Source: Bimastos eiseni (Eukaryota; Annelida; Clitellata; Crassiclitellata; Lumbricidae). Taken from it: a stretch of 64,000 bases of DNA. The stretch is from contig OY365806.1 in the NCBI GenBank assembly GCA_959347315.1, positions 37,971,439 through 38,035,438 on the forward strand, written 5' to 3'. Both the position numbers and the translations under genes were made by a program. The notes under the pieces were generated by a model. That model was not told the origin of the DNA. It searched no databases and worked only from the letters and a program-made list of their open reading frames with translations. The stretch's first letter is position 1; each line of letters begins with the position of its first letter. This document shows positions 49,081 to 60,570 of the stretch, piece after piece.

Positions 49081-49963
49081 TAAGCTGTGACGTCACATAT
49101 TCTGTTCCATATAGCACACTGCATGAACCGTTCAGTCGCAAATATGTTTTCGTCTGAAGATGGGCCACCTTTCGACAAACACAAATCGCGTCATAGACGA
49201 AAAATTTACGGAACCTCCCGTCGAGCCTTCTCCCCCCACCGATTTATAGGTGGCTGCTGCTGCTGCTGTTGTTCTTAGGCGGTAGAACAGACAGACGCAG
49301 AGGAGTGATGTTACAGGTGTACAATTCCACTTTGATACGCCGGCGAGAATCAACGAAAAGGCAGGTTCGTCGATCGACCGACCGCAGATGTTATCCGAAC
49401 GCCACCTCAATTCCCTGGGCACCGCCTCCTTTATAGGGCACCTGGCCGACCGTGCTGGCGGGCTGCGGTGGCCTACCGACCGGCCGCAGTCTGGGTATAT
49501 ACCAAGGCTTGACGGACTGAGGCGCTGTGCAATGAGAGAATTCAGTAGGAAGAAATAAGAGGACTCAGAGGATAAGAAATGGAAGAAGATGAGGAAAAAC
49601 TGTGGAGAAGCAAGAAGAGAGTATAGTAGGTACAAAAAGAAGAGGAGGAAGTTGGAACGGAGGTGGAAAACGAGTAACAAGTGCAAATGCAGAGATTGAT
49701 GGGAGTCATGACGAGAGGAGGGAAGATGAGGAGGAAGGAGAAGGAGAAGGAAGATGGAAAGGGAAGACAAGAGGAAGTGTGGAGAGGTGAAGAGGGAGCC
49801 GAGAAAAGGAAGGGTGCCTGTGTGGCTCTTGCGCTGTCTTCGTCTCAACGCCATCAGATTTCCGGCAAATCTTCGACCAAAGGGAGATAAAGATACGTCA
49901 GTGCCGTGGGTGGGTGGGAAGAAAGACGTGAGCTCTTCGTCCCATTCCTTCTTCTCCTCTTCT

Positions 49964-49994
<31 letters not shown>

Positions 49995-50150
49995 ACCCCT
50001 CCTTGCCTTGGCTGCCTAAGGGCAGAGAAGTTCTATCAACACACAGAAAAATCCAATAAATGGTGCATCAGACGTCCGTCCGTCCGTCCCACGCTGTCCT
50101 GTCTTTAAACCAGTGCTGAATGAGCGAGGGAGAGAGAGAGAGAGAGAGAC

Positions 50151-50181
<31 letters not shown>

Positions 50182-50600
50182 CACAGACAGAGACACAGAC
50201 AGACAGACGGAGAGATGAGAGAAAGAAACAAAGAAACAAAGAGAGAGAGTTTGTGTGTGGGGAATGAAACGAGAGAGCGAGGAAGAGAGAGAGGGAGAGT
50301 GGGCAGGAATGGTGAGTGAACGAGTGAGTGTGTTTTAGTAAGAAAGTGAGCACGTGAGTAAATGAACGATGGAGTAACCGAGCGAGCGAGTGAAATGACA
50401 GGTGGGAATGACAGAACGAGTGAGTGCGCGATAGAACACACGAGTGCGAGATCAGTGTCAGATCAGTGTCAGAGACAGTGACGAGCAAGGCAGACAGACA
50501 GACAGACTGACAGACAGACAGACAGACAGACAGGCAGGCAGGCAGACAGACAGACAGACAGACAGGCAGACAGGCATTTCAGTGCTCTCAATCCGCCCGT
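49081..50600. promoter_or_regulatory. GC- and simple-repeat-rich region with a CRE, possible promoter area
   Basis: A palindromic cAMP-response element TGACGTCA lies at 49088-49095. CTG repeats, GA-rich and TCC-rich tracts (49550-50010), a GAGACA-rich tract (50127-50250) and a (CAGA)n array (50490-50575) follow. The position, 2-3.5 kb upstream of the membrane-protein exon at 52497, fits a promoter or first-exon zone. No start site is evident. The long open frame on the minus strand is a by-product of the purine bias. Confidence 0.35.
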
Positions 50601-51181
50601 TTACTCCGTACCAACGCCGCTATCATAATACTACCAATTCCTACTGATGCGTATGTACATCCATACCATAGGCTACCACGCCTTAGCGCCTGCTGCCATC
50701 TGGCCAACGCCCTGTTACACCAATTGCCACACAAAACAAGCGCGATGGAACGCATTGGAAGAAGGGAGCGAGGGTGAGGGAGCGGAGGGCAGAGACAGAA
50801 GTGCTTTCTCAACTGACGCACGGATTCATTCTGGATTACATATCATCTTCGATGCTCGCCTAGAAATGACGTACCGCCTCGGATTTACGTGCGCATGTCT
50901 CGCCAATGTAGGGAAAACGGGAATATGTAGCATGGACAACAGTGTTCGTCTCTAAACCTAATGGCATTTCAGTTTAAATCGCGTATCGGTACGGAGTAAT
51001 GTGGTAGCACGTATACGTCGCGATAATCGTCTTGAGGAGTTTTTGTAGCGCCAGTTTAAGCGGCAACAGCATCTAATATATAGCTCTGGATGTAAACGAT
51101 GAAAGTCAGCCTGTCGTCGAATAGCCTACCAAAGGGAACGAGACAGGCAAGATATATTAGTGTCATCAACGGCAAGGCAAG

Positions 51182-51306
51182 GCATGGTATAGGCCTACAG
51201 TAAGAGGCATGGTATAGGCCAACAGTAAGAGGCATGGTATAGGCCTACAGTAAGAGGCATGGTATAGGCCTACAGTAAGAGATATGGTATAGGCCTACAG
51301 TAAGAT
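51182..51306. repeat. 25-bp tandem repeat, about 5 copies
   Basis: The unit 'aggcatggtataggcctacagtaag' is repeated with few differences. The unit contains the 'taggcctac' word common throughout this genome. Confidence 0.93.
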
Positions 51307-51941
51307 AAGGTGCCGTAGTTAAGGCTGGATTGGCGAAATAAGGCAAAAATGAAGTTAATTGGAAATGGTAGCGCTTTCTCAGGATCGCTAATCACTCCCA
51401 AGACATAGGCCTTGGCACTAGGGGGCGAGTAAACGAACGAGTTCTTAATGTCACGTAGGCCTATACAAATTGGCGAAGCCACACAAGTAGCCTACTGGTG
51501 ATGACCTATGACGCGATGGTAGACAAAACATGAAAAACGTAATTGTCTAAAATAGGCCAAATTGCTAATTAATTAGCTTGCAAATGTAAATTGTGCCTAA
51601 GTCGTAATTTATATGCCTAGAACTCGATGGATCTTTTGGCTCAATAGCTGACACAACAGCAGAAAGGTCAAACCTTTCATTATGAAAAACGTAGGACAAA
51701 TATATAGTTCACCGAGATTTGAACCTTATAGGTAATTGGGAAACATGCACTATTAGGCGTATAAACGCCAGGTCTGCTTTTCTTAAAAAATAATGTCATT
51801 CCATTACTAGCCTAGGCCTAGTCTACTATATGGTATACAGCACGATTCTGCTTTAATGTTAATAGTGTAGAAATCGCTGCTTTTGTCAGACTGTTTTTGT
51901 CAGTGGGCCTATACAGCGGCCTTATACATTCAAGTACCTCG

Positions 51942-51945
51942 ATCT

Positions 51946-52023
<78 letters not shown>

Positions 52024-52118
52024 AGTATGTATATATACTGAGTGTATACTATACTATATATAGTATAGTAAACTATATTGTTACTATATTTATTATTGTA
52101 CTATATATATATATAGTA

Positions 52119-52152
<34 letters not shown>

Positions 52153-52160
52153 TGAGTGAT
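51942..52160. repeat. AT palindromes and (TA)n tract
   Basis: 'ctttgaatatata...tatatattcaaag' forms a palindrome of about 84 bp (51942-52025). It is followed by 'tatactatactatatatagtatagta' and another (TA)n run. The words 'tatatactgagtg' flank the second part on both sides. This is a strongly cruciform-prone block about 350 bases upstream of a coding exon. Confidence 0.9.
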
Positions 52161-52496
52161 AAGTTGATAACGAGTTAAAGTAAAAACATGGGTTTTTCTG
52201 TACCCTCATTTATCTGGTAGATAGCACAATCGCATACTAATACAGTTCAACGGCGCAATCGTTCCATTTCCTTAAGAAATCTCTGATTAGGCGATTTAGG
52301 CCCACAAGTCATTGATGATGTAAATTTGCCGGAGTGGTGGATTCGGTGAATTCGTTCGAGTGGTTAAACGATATTTAATTTTTTTAATTTTTTTCATTCT
52401 TTTCTCAACTTTTGAATATCTATATGAACCATTATGCGCCATATAAATTTAGTCAATAGAAGATAAAGGCTGATGATTTTCTTCTTCTGTGTTTAG

Positions 52497-53105
52497 ATCG
52501 TCCTCGTCTCGATCTGTGTTTACGCGTTCATGATAAACATCGGCAACGCCAGAATAAACAGTCGTCCGCTGAGGTGGCTAACCAACAAGATGGCGTCCCT
52601 CCAAGCAGACGATACCGATCTCACGCAGGAAAACAACGAACCCTCGTCTCCCCGATGGCGGGGATATCCGACCAATCACGGACCAGCAACAACGTCACAT
52701 CCCTATCATAGATTGACCGATACGGTGGACCTCATTCCCAAAGTAAACGGACTCAGCTTCGTAAACGATTATCCTCGGGTCATGCGATTCCACGCGGGAA
52801 GTCCGTCTATGTGGACGACACGGAGGAGCTCAGAGTCTGAAATGGACGGAGTTCAGTCGCTAAAACAGAGTGCGGATGGAAAGAATGACCGTGAGGTTGA
52901 GACGGCCACGGGACGGTTCAACCAGCAGGGAGTGGTAGCGGGGGCAAGCTTTGTCGGCGGACTGGCCGTTTCGATGTCGCTCTGTTTACTGTGTTACCGG
53001 ATTCGACGTAGGAGAACACGGAGAACGTTCGGTGGAAAGCAACTGAACGAATCGTCGATCGTCGCCACAGTTTTAGATTCAAAAGAAGTAAAAACGGATC
53101 CATGA
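52497..53105 (+). CDS. type I membrane protein, CD164-like membrane segment (3' coding exon)
   Basis: A single exon after acceptor 'tgtgtttag' at 52496, open for 203 codons to TGA. It opens with IVLVSICVYAFMINIGNA, a hydrophobic segment that would be the core of a signal peptide begun in an upstream exon. If translation began at the internal ATG (52530) the product would be 191 aa. A polar Ser/Thr/Pro-rich ectodomain of about 130 residues follows. Then comes a membrane segment GVVAGASFVGGLAVSMSLCLL (about 134-156 of the 191) and a stop-transfer RIRRRRTRR with a short tail. The ASFVGG entry resembles the 'ASFIGG' start of CD164/TMEM123-type sialomucin membrane segments; this is a motif likeness, not proven homology. 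A phase-compatible possible first exon, 50866-50907 (donor AAT|GTAGGG), would add 14 residues starting MTYRLGF. Confidence 0.62.
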   Translation: MVLVSICVYAFMINIGNARINSRPLRWLTNKMASLQADDTDLTQENNEPSSPRWRGYPTNHGPATTSHPYHRLTDTVDLIPKVNGLSFVNDYPRVMRFHAGSPSMWTTRRSSESEMDGVQSLKQSADGKNDREVETATGRFNQQGVVAGASFVGGLAVSMSLCLLCYRIRRRRTRRTFGGKQLNESSIVATVLDSKEVKTDP

Positions 53106-53950
53106 TCGCTATCGACAGAAGCCAGACAGTCTTTATGCGAGGACGCCGGAATTTGTCAGGCAGGGTCGCCTAAAAGCAGAGGCTGCGAAATCACATGATT
53201 TTATTAGAGTCGCTCTTGGCAGCAATTTCTATTACCTTTATCGAATTCGATCAAATCAACACATTACCATGACGACGGATACTTTCAAAAGACATTACCA
53301 TTAGCATGCAAAGGATGCAGCTGACAGCTGCTATTGCAGACGGCTGTTTCCTGCGGAGCTTGATCACATGGGAAGCAAGACTGCAGGTTCCAGCAATCCT
53401 GGTACATTGGGCTATACGTTGATCATTCCAGTCAAGGACACAAGTGGGGTGCTGTGCGTTTGCTGAAGTAGAAAAGAATGGATATCACTTCAGCTGGTAA
53501 GTGTTGCTTCAGGTGAAGCATGGTTAGATTTGTCAAATAATGATAAAATGTACTAAGCTGCAAGTAATTTTTTACTCGCGATTTGTTCCTCCCGTCGCAC
53601 ACCACTCACAGTTTCTGAATTTGCCAAAAAATTTCTTAGTCTCACAGAGAAAAATCGCAATAGGCCTAAGTACTAATCGGCCTACTGTCAAGATTAGCTA
53701 TTTTCAGAATGAAGTTTATGAATTTCGAGCTAATCGTTCTAATCGAACTAATCGAGTTAATCGAATAATCGCACTAATCGATTAATCGAACTAATAGACT
53801 ATAGTTAGTGCAAGCTACTCGCGATTAGTAAAAGTCACTAATCGTCCTAGCCTATAGGCATTCTGTTAATCTGTGCTGTGAACGAGACACTACAGCGCAC
53901 TACACTGCACTTTACGGAGAAATCGTAATTTTAAACCTTCTAAAGTGCCA
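53106..53950. other. 3' flank and AATCG-type degenerate repeat
   Basis: It begins as the probable 3' UTR of the membrane-protein gene. Around 53720-53850 the words 'aatcgaactaatcga' repeat with drift. The remainder is unrecognised. Confidence 0.45.
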
Positions 53951-54087
53951 CTTGAAAGCAGAGCGCAGAACACCAGATTATTCTCGAGCGCTGCATCGAA
54001 TCATGGGAGTTATCCAAAGGGTAGTCCGAGGGAGGTCATTGTCCGGTTTCCAGAGGGTCAGAGAACTGAGAGTAGGCAGAATAGCTG

Positions 54088-54310
54088 TTAAGGCGGGTGT
54101 CGTTTTGGTCGAGGATTGGAAGGTGGACGATCAAGTGAGTCTGGGTAAAAGTTCTTGAAGAGGCGATACTTGAGTTTAGAAGGGTAAGCCCGATGGTTGA
54201 TGGATAGAGGGGCCTCAGACAGATGATAGTGGGTATAATTAGACAATGATGGCGGAGTAGCCGATAAAGTGCGGAATTCAGGAGGCAGATTGCTCCAGAG
54301 ACGCATTGTT
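54088..54310 (-). mobile_element. LINE ORF2 C-terminal fragment
   Basis: The minus strand encodes RLWSNLPPEFRTLS and SKLKYRLFKNF, the closing motif of CR1/L2-like LINE RT proteins ('WNxLPxxIR....FKxxLKxxLF'). It is short and inactive. Confidence 0.7.
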
Positions 54311-54839
54311 AGTATTTCATATACTCGACCCTGGACCTACTCATCTCAAGTTCCCCAACTGAGTTATATCCAATACTGCACCACGTCTCTGAAACGATCG
54401 GCCAACTGAGTTCCGCACTTGCTTGGATCCTCCATCATCGTCATCACTGCCAATCACCCACCATCACATGCCTCATGCTCTTCTATCCCTCACCATAGGG
54501 TTTCTACTCAAAACTATAGAGTCTTCACCTCTTGCAGAACTTTTACCCTGATTATCATCCACCCCTTCCACTTCTCGACAGAAACGCCACCTACCTTAAC
54601 AACTACTCTGCCTCCTATGACCCTCTGGTAACCGGACTCGGGCAACTTTCGGACCACCACACTGGCGGCTCTAGAGTTTTCCCACAGAGGGGACCACGGA
54701 GAAGCCGAGGAACTTGACAGAGGGGGATGCCTGCTTTTTTATAAACTGAAAATGGATTAAAACTTGGATAGGCCACCGTGGGCACAGACTCAGTTGAGGG
54801 GGGAGCTGGCAATTCCAGGCCCCTATGAGCCTACAGCCA

Positions 54840-54965
54840 CAATTCGACAACCTTATAAGTCAGCACTCGTGAATAGTCTGGTGCCCTGCGATTGGGTTTT
54901 GAGTAGGCCATAGCGCTTTATAAATTTAGATATTACAATTACGATCATCAGGTCGATTGGTCATA
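54840..54965 (+). mobile_element. LINE 3' terminus
   Basis: 'gtaggccatagcgctttataaatttagatattacaattac' is a plus-strand 3' end of the same style as the other LINE tails here (GCGCTTTATAA). The body upstream (54310-54840) is diverged, with no clear frame. Confidence 0.6.
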
Positions 54966-54999
54966 TTAGAGACTATTTATTACTAGCCTTACAGCTCAG

Positions 55000-57900
55000 C
55001 TTAGTCTTCGACCCTGAAATTCGCCATGAATTTCAATTGACGACCGCTCCTGTGAGTGAGACTTCCGAGTGAGACCGTGATTGTATAACCAACGCGCCTG
55101 ATTTCCATATATTAGAATGAATTAGTACTTATTTCATGTGATGCAAATGCAGCTGGAAGTTGACAGGTTGTAATTGTACAAAATGTCGGCGAATATTGCA
55201 ATTCGAAACAAATTTTTAATGTCCAAATATTGTGTGCTGAAAATAGTCCTGTTCACCTAGAAATGCAGATGCAAGCGCTGTACAACAATGCGCATGTCGA
55301 CAGAACGTTCCGTTATTTAGCCTTTCTTTTGGCCAAAAGAAACATATTCCGAGTTAGAACAGAAAATATAGCTTAGATTATGAAGTCATTCGGTGTAGGA
55401 CCGTGGGTAATAAATGCGATTGGGTGACTTGGGTCAAGCCGACCAATGACTAAAACAGGATAGCTAAAGGAAGGAACTGAAGGCCTAGACCCCAACACCC
55501 AGGCAGATTTAACATTGAGGTAAAGTGGTTCAAGTTGATCTGTATAGTGTTAAATTTGAGTGCCGTTAAGTTGCTTTATTTTCTAGATAGGCCTGTTGCC
55601 GCCTATAGATCAAACAAAGACTTGCCTCAAACTGGTGCAATGATCGAGGGGATTGTTCCCCAAGAAATTTGAAAAATGTGGGGGGCCCAAATTATCTTAA
55701 CAAAAGTCATCTTAAAAAGCCATTGGAGAAACATAAAAAAGAACCGATATGGGGGGGGGGTAAATGGGGGCACTTAGCACTACAACTGGGGCTTCTCCCG
55801 TCTTTAAACGGGGGGGGCGGTGCCCTCTGCCCCCGCTTGTTACACCCCTGCTGTCTATTGCTCGATAGACGATTAATTCCTGTAGCTTCTTAGTGTGGGA
55901 ATAGTTGGACTTAATACCATGTGCATTTTTAAAATTTAATTGGCGCAACAGTTTCTGGACAGGATTTTTTCCAGAATTCCATGTATAGGAACTATGGACA
56001 ACTTAAACTGAGCTTCAGCTCTTCCATGTTAAACGTGGATTTTTATCTGCCTGATTTATATTATCGTGGACTGAGCCTATATAATAGCTAAAAGTCAGCG
56101 ATAGCCTTACACACGGGTCATGAGATTCGTACTGGACCCACTCTTGTCGTTCCGTGATCACGACTCGTGATCCGCAGTCCACACACGCCCTTACGAATCC
56201 ACGCCTATAAACTCGAGCCACGTATCCTCCTATGGGTTTGCTCGTCTCGGTGACGGGCGGGCTGGAAGAGAAGGGGACAGAGAAGGGAAGAGAAGGGGAC
56301 AGAGAAGGGAAGAGAAGGGGACAGAGAAGGGAAGAGAAGGGGACAGAGAAGGGAAGAGAAGGGGACAGAGAAGGGAAGAGAAGGGGACAGAGAAGGGAAG
56401 AGAAGGGGCGAGCGCGATGGGAACGGGTGGTTAAGAGCAGATTCCGAACGTGACTCACCGTTGACATTTTAGATGCAGTCAACGCCCATGCAAAAACAAA
56501 CCATCCACCTCCCGTGCCCTTCCCTCGACCCTACCCTCTGATCGCGCGAATATCCTGATAAACAACAGCAGCAGCAGCAGCAATAACAGCCGCAGCAGCA
56601 ACAGCAGAAGTAACATCAACCTCCTCTTTTCGCGCTGACGTCGGGATCTGCATAGGCCTACGCTCCGCAGCCGCTTCTTATCGGACACGCCCGTGAACTT
56701 AGACTCAATGTTAAAATACTACTTTGGCACGAACTGCTTTCGATTCCGCTATGCGGACTATTCGCAAGAGTCAAGACGTATGGAACGCCGTTGTATCAAA
56801 TCGTTTAGCCATCATCATGATCAAAAAAGCGTTTATGTAAGGCCATATTCATGATTTGGTTAGATAAATGTAAATGTTCGCATTTTTCTATGGTGACCGT
56901 ATTCATGCGGCCTCGACCCTGCTCATATATGATGGCTTTGATCGGGCGATAGCATTCACCACTGCTTATCTGTTTGAGTTGACGCCAAGCCATTCACAGC
57001 TCCAGAGCTTGCCTGAGATTTAAATCTCTTAAGTTAGCCATCGTTGGCAAACGAGCCGCGATCTTCACGCTGTCTTTCAGAGAGGTGCATTAGACGCAGA
57101 CTACGTTCTTTTAATAGCTAGCATCGCGTGATTGCCGTAGATAGGAAGTGCCCATTCCCAAAACAGAGATCTTGTCAATCTTGGCCATGAGATAATTTAG
57201 GCAAATGAATGAAGAAGCAATCTGTTGAGCTAAGAAAGGCATGCAGCCATGGGTAGGCCTAGAGCCCTAGACCTATGACGTGTTAGCGACTTCGGCATAA
57301 GTTGGGTGACCAGTCCTCATCCCTTCCCGTCTCAGCTAAGTCAACTTCCTACTGACAGTGTTCGGATATAAGTACGGTCATAAGCTCATTATCAGGGACG
57401 TCATTTCAGCTTTTTTCAGAGGAGGGCAAGCAAGAATTTTTTGGCTACGGGAGGGGGGGGGAGTTATGCAAAAACGCCGATACCGTTTGAAAAGAGTGAA
57501 ATCATTCAATTATAGGCAACTGTGATATGATATATAATGTCAATATATGAAATTCAATGCGATTTATTATTAATATGGCTATTAAATTATGACCTTGTTC
57601 GGAAATTTGCACGCACTAGCTATAATCTAAATCAGGAAATTCAGGAGGGCAATGCCCCCTCTGCCTCCCCAAATGACGTCCCTGGTCATAATTCATTATT
57701 CATAGTTATTGTTGAGTTGGGTAGGGGTTCAGATGGAAAAGACATTCTGAGACAAATTTCTGCCCTAGCGTAGAGCTGATCCTACGACCTCTTTGTCGAC
57801 AGTCCACAAATTAGATGAGAGTTATTGGATCATATATATCTGATTTATGCTGGAATTATATTTCTAGACCTAATTTCAGTACAAATTAGAAGAGAATAGA

Positions 57901-60235
57901 TTATAGTTCAGTCCAATGTTTAAAACCATGACCAATCACTCCTAAACCAGTTAGATTCGACGCCTGCAATAACTTTTAATTATTCGTTCATAGGCCAACT
58001 ATGTCTAGGAATCATGATGCATATTTGTCAGTTTAAATTAATAAAGATTATTATTATGTGCATCAGTTTAAATGTATGTGTATGTAAAATGATATTTAAT
58101 TTGTGCAGGAACAGACGTCTTTCAAGTGGACAATGAAGATTTGCCACACACTGAAGGAGACAACATGGGAACATGAGATGTATTGGCGTTCCTCCACTCG
58201 CTGCAGCTGCCTCTGCCTCGCTCCAGCTTCAACTCAATTTTTCCCCGGTGCCTCGGATCTCAAAGGCCAAGCTTAGGTCGAAGTCCCACGACCTTCAGAC
58301 AGTCCAGTAGCCTGAAGTGCTCACTCTCACAAAAGATATTTATACATATATATACCAACATAGTAGCTATATACGTATGTATGCAGTATTTACAGTAGCT
58401 TTTAAACACAGGGCAACATTGGTTGCTGCTCTTGTTTTGTGCACCTACCAGAAAGTCCTTCAAACCAAGGTCCTTCAAAAGGCAATCAAAGGACACTATA
58501 ACTATATATGCCTAGCATCATAGAGCAAATTATAATGGGCCACAATATTGTACTGTTTGCAGCATTATTTATCACCGTGAACTGTTTAAACTGAAAACCT
58601 AAACAACTAAATAGAGCACTTATAACTTCTCAACAGATCCTCCGACAAAAATCCCGGGCCCCTATATGCTGCTATACAGAGAAATTTCAGGCCTCTAGGC
58701 AGAAGCAAACAGTAAGACTGAAAATGGTGACTTCAATATGAAAAAAATTATAAGTATGGTAATTTTCAGATGCTTTAAATTTAAAATGAGTGACTGTAGT
58801 TAACTGTCAGTGATATTATTTTTAAAAAGTACTAAATCAAAAACTTTGTATAACTGATTATAAACATTTTTCAAAATCACCAGGTCCCTGGGAATTTATC
58901 CCCTCTTGGTGGGCCTGCCTGTCAATAGTTGTTTTACATAATCATTATATTTATTGGTTCCTTCTTACATGTCAAATAAATCATGACTTTTGTTGTCCCT
59001 TGCATTGGTTTTCTGGTATTTTTATGCAGAGTCAATTAGTCACACATGTATAAAGTTCAAATTGTGGTAAAATCAAGATGTACAGAAGGCAGATGTTTTG
59101 AATGATATGACATAATAAACATGTATAAATGAATGTGTGCACCTTTTCTTGACTACTGAAGTTGTTTTCTTGACCTATGCTATCATTCCTAGCCAAGAGT
59201 TTGCAAGAGAAAACCATACAAAATCATTAGTCATTACCATATAGCGCGAATTTTCCCGCTGTAGGTCCATTTCTATTGTATTTAAACTGTACAGCAAGGG
59301 TAACACTCTCAACATGACTAGGCCTACTCATATTATATGAGTAGGCCTACACATATACATTATAAAACGCATATATACATTATAAAATTACTAAGACTAT
59401 CAAACAAAACAAACCGGGTTTTAATCATTATTTCAGTATTGATATTGTAGAGCAAATATTTAATGAAGCAGAAGCAATCAATGGTGTTTCAGAACTGTGC
59501 AGGAAGAACATGATCATGGTCCCAAGGGCCATTTCATATTAAGTATGCATTTATTTAAAGTCTCATGCTAACCTTGTTTATTAAAAGAATGAGACTTTTT
59601 AAAATATTTGGTACTCTGACTCGTTACTACTCATTCGAAAAACACTCAGCAGGAAACAGACACTGGTTGCCCAATTGTTGGCATGTTGCCAAGACTAGTT
59701 TTCAGTCGAAAATTCCAACAACTTCAGGATTCCCTTTGCACACAGGGCATGTCATTTCTCATACATTCAATAAGTGCTAGATAAATATCACGATTGCATA
59801 TACTTAAATGCAATAAATGTCTTCACCATTCATTAACTTTAGACTAAGATGACATTGAAAACATTCAATTGGCTCCAAATGATGCTTCCGGAACAGTACT
59901 TCACTGAATAATCAAGCTTAAAAAGCAGTTTAATCGTATCTCCTGTTTCATGATTGCCAGCCTCAACATTTTAAAAGTCAACTAAAGATGGAGTAGAAAT
60001 ATTAAGATAAAATACATGGTTCTCTCATACCATAGAAACAAATGCTAATTCACAGCTTTGTTTTCTTTGCTTTGGATATACAGAACGAGATTCCTTATTC
60101 AGTGATGATTAAAAATGTATAATAATTTCCGTTTATTTACAAACAACGCAGTACAGTTACAGACACAATATGAACGAATTATGTTGGCAGCCATGCAAGG
60201 CCCCTATTACTTTATACATATTAATTAATTTAACC
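55000..60235. other. long intergenic region
   Basis: There is no gene I can support. It holds G-runs (55748-55758, 57450-57458), a 21-bp tandem array (listed) and CAG repeats at about 56567-56610. Short hydrophobic or polar frames show no family likeness. A good acceptor at 58108 followed by a short open tail is discussed as a finding. Confidence 0.4.
56266..56408. repeat. 21-bp tandem repeat, about 6-7 copies
   Basis: The unit 'ggaagagaaggggacagagaa' is repeated almost perfectly. It is purine-only on the plus strand. A 21-base period keeps the frame, producing artificial 7-residue repeats. Confidence 0.95.
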
Positions 60236-60312
60236 AACACCGCCCGCACGGGTATCGAACTTGGTTCCTCAGCTCTGCATCCAATGTGTTACCCATTACG
60301 CTATGCCATCCA
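60236..60312 (-). ncRNA. tRNA-like sequence (SINE head or tRNA pseudogene)
   Basis: The minus strand reads ggatggcatagcgtaatggg (A box) ... gaaccaagttcgatacccg (B box) in tRNA-like spacing. The T-arm does not pair properly, so it is unlikely to be a working tRNA. More likely it is the head of a tRNA-derived SINE different from the 11.9-kb family. Confidence 0.5.
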
Positions 60313-60570
60313 GATAGCTGTGTCTATCTAGCACAATTTCAGCAAACTTCATCAGATATCAATAGTAGCACACATTATGTCAACATGGGAAACATATCCT
60401 GCAAACTAACTATTTAATTACAGCATAACACAAAAGTTTCTTAACAATGGTTTAAGATTAATGGTGAATTCTACAAACAGCCTATGATGAGAGTTCTTGT
60501 TTCTTTGAAATCTGGCAGTCATTCAAAGTTGGAAGATCACTCATCAAAGGCTCAAGGTGTTGAGGTATCT

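Noticed and set aside
49132..49854. 240-codon open frame on the minus strand rich in Leu/Ser/Phe
   Set aside because: It is antisense to GA-rich simple sequence. Its composition (runs of L, S, H) is explained by pyrimidine bias, and it has no domain or splice context.
50016..50488. Overlapping frames of 127-141 codons on the minus strand
   Set aside because: Generated by GAGACA/CAGA-type repeats; frames overlap each other with no coding bias.
50500..50575. Array-like spacing suggestive of CRISPR
   Set aside because: It is a (CAGA)n microsatellite without spacers, in an animal genome.
56015..56482. 155-codon minus-strand frame with repeated PFSSLLCPLLFPSLS units
   Set aside because: Product of the 21-bp tandem array, whose length is a multiple of three.
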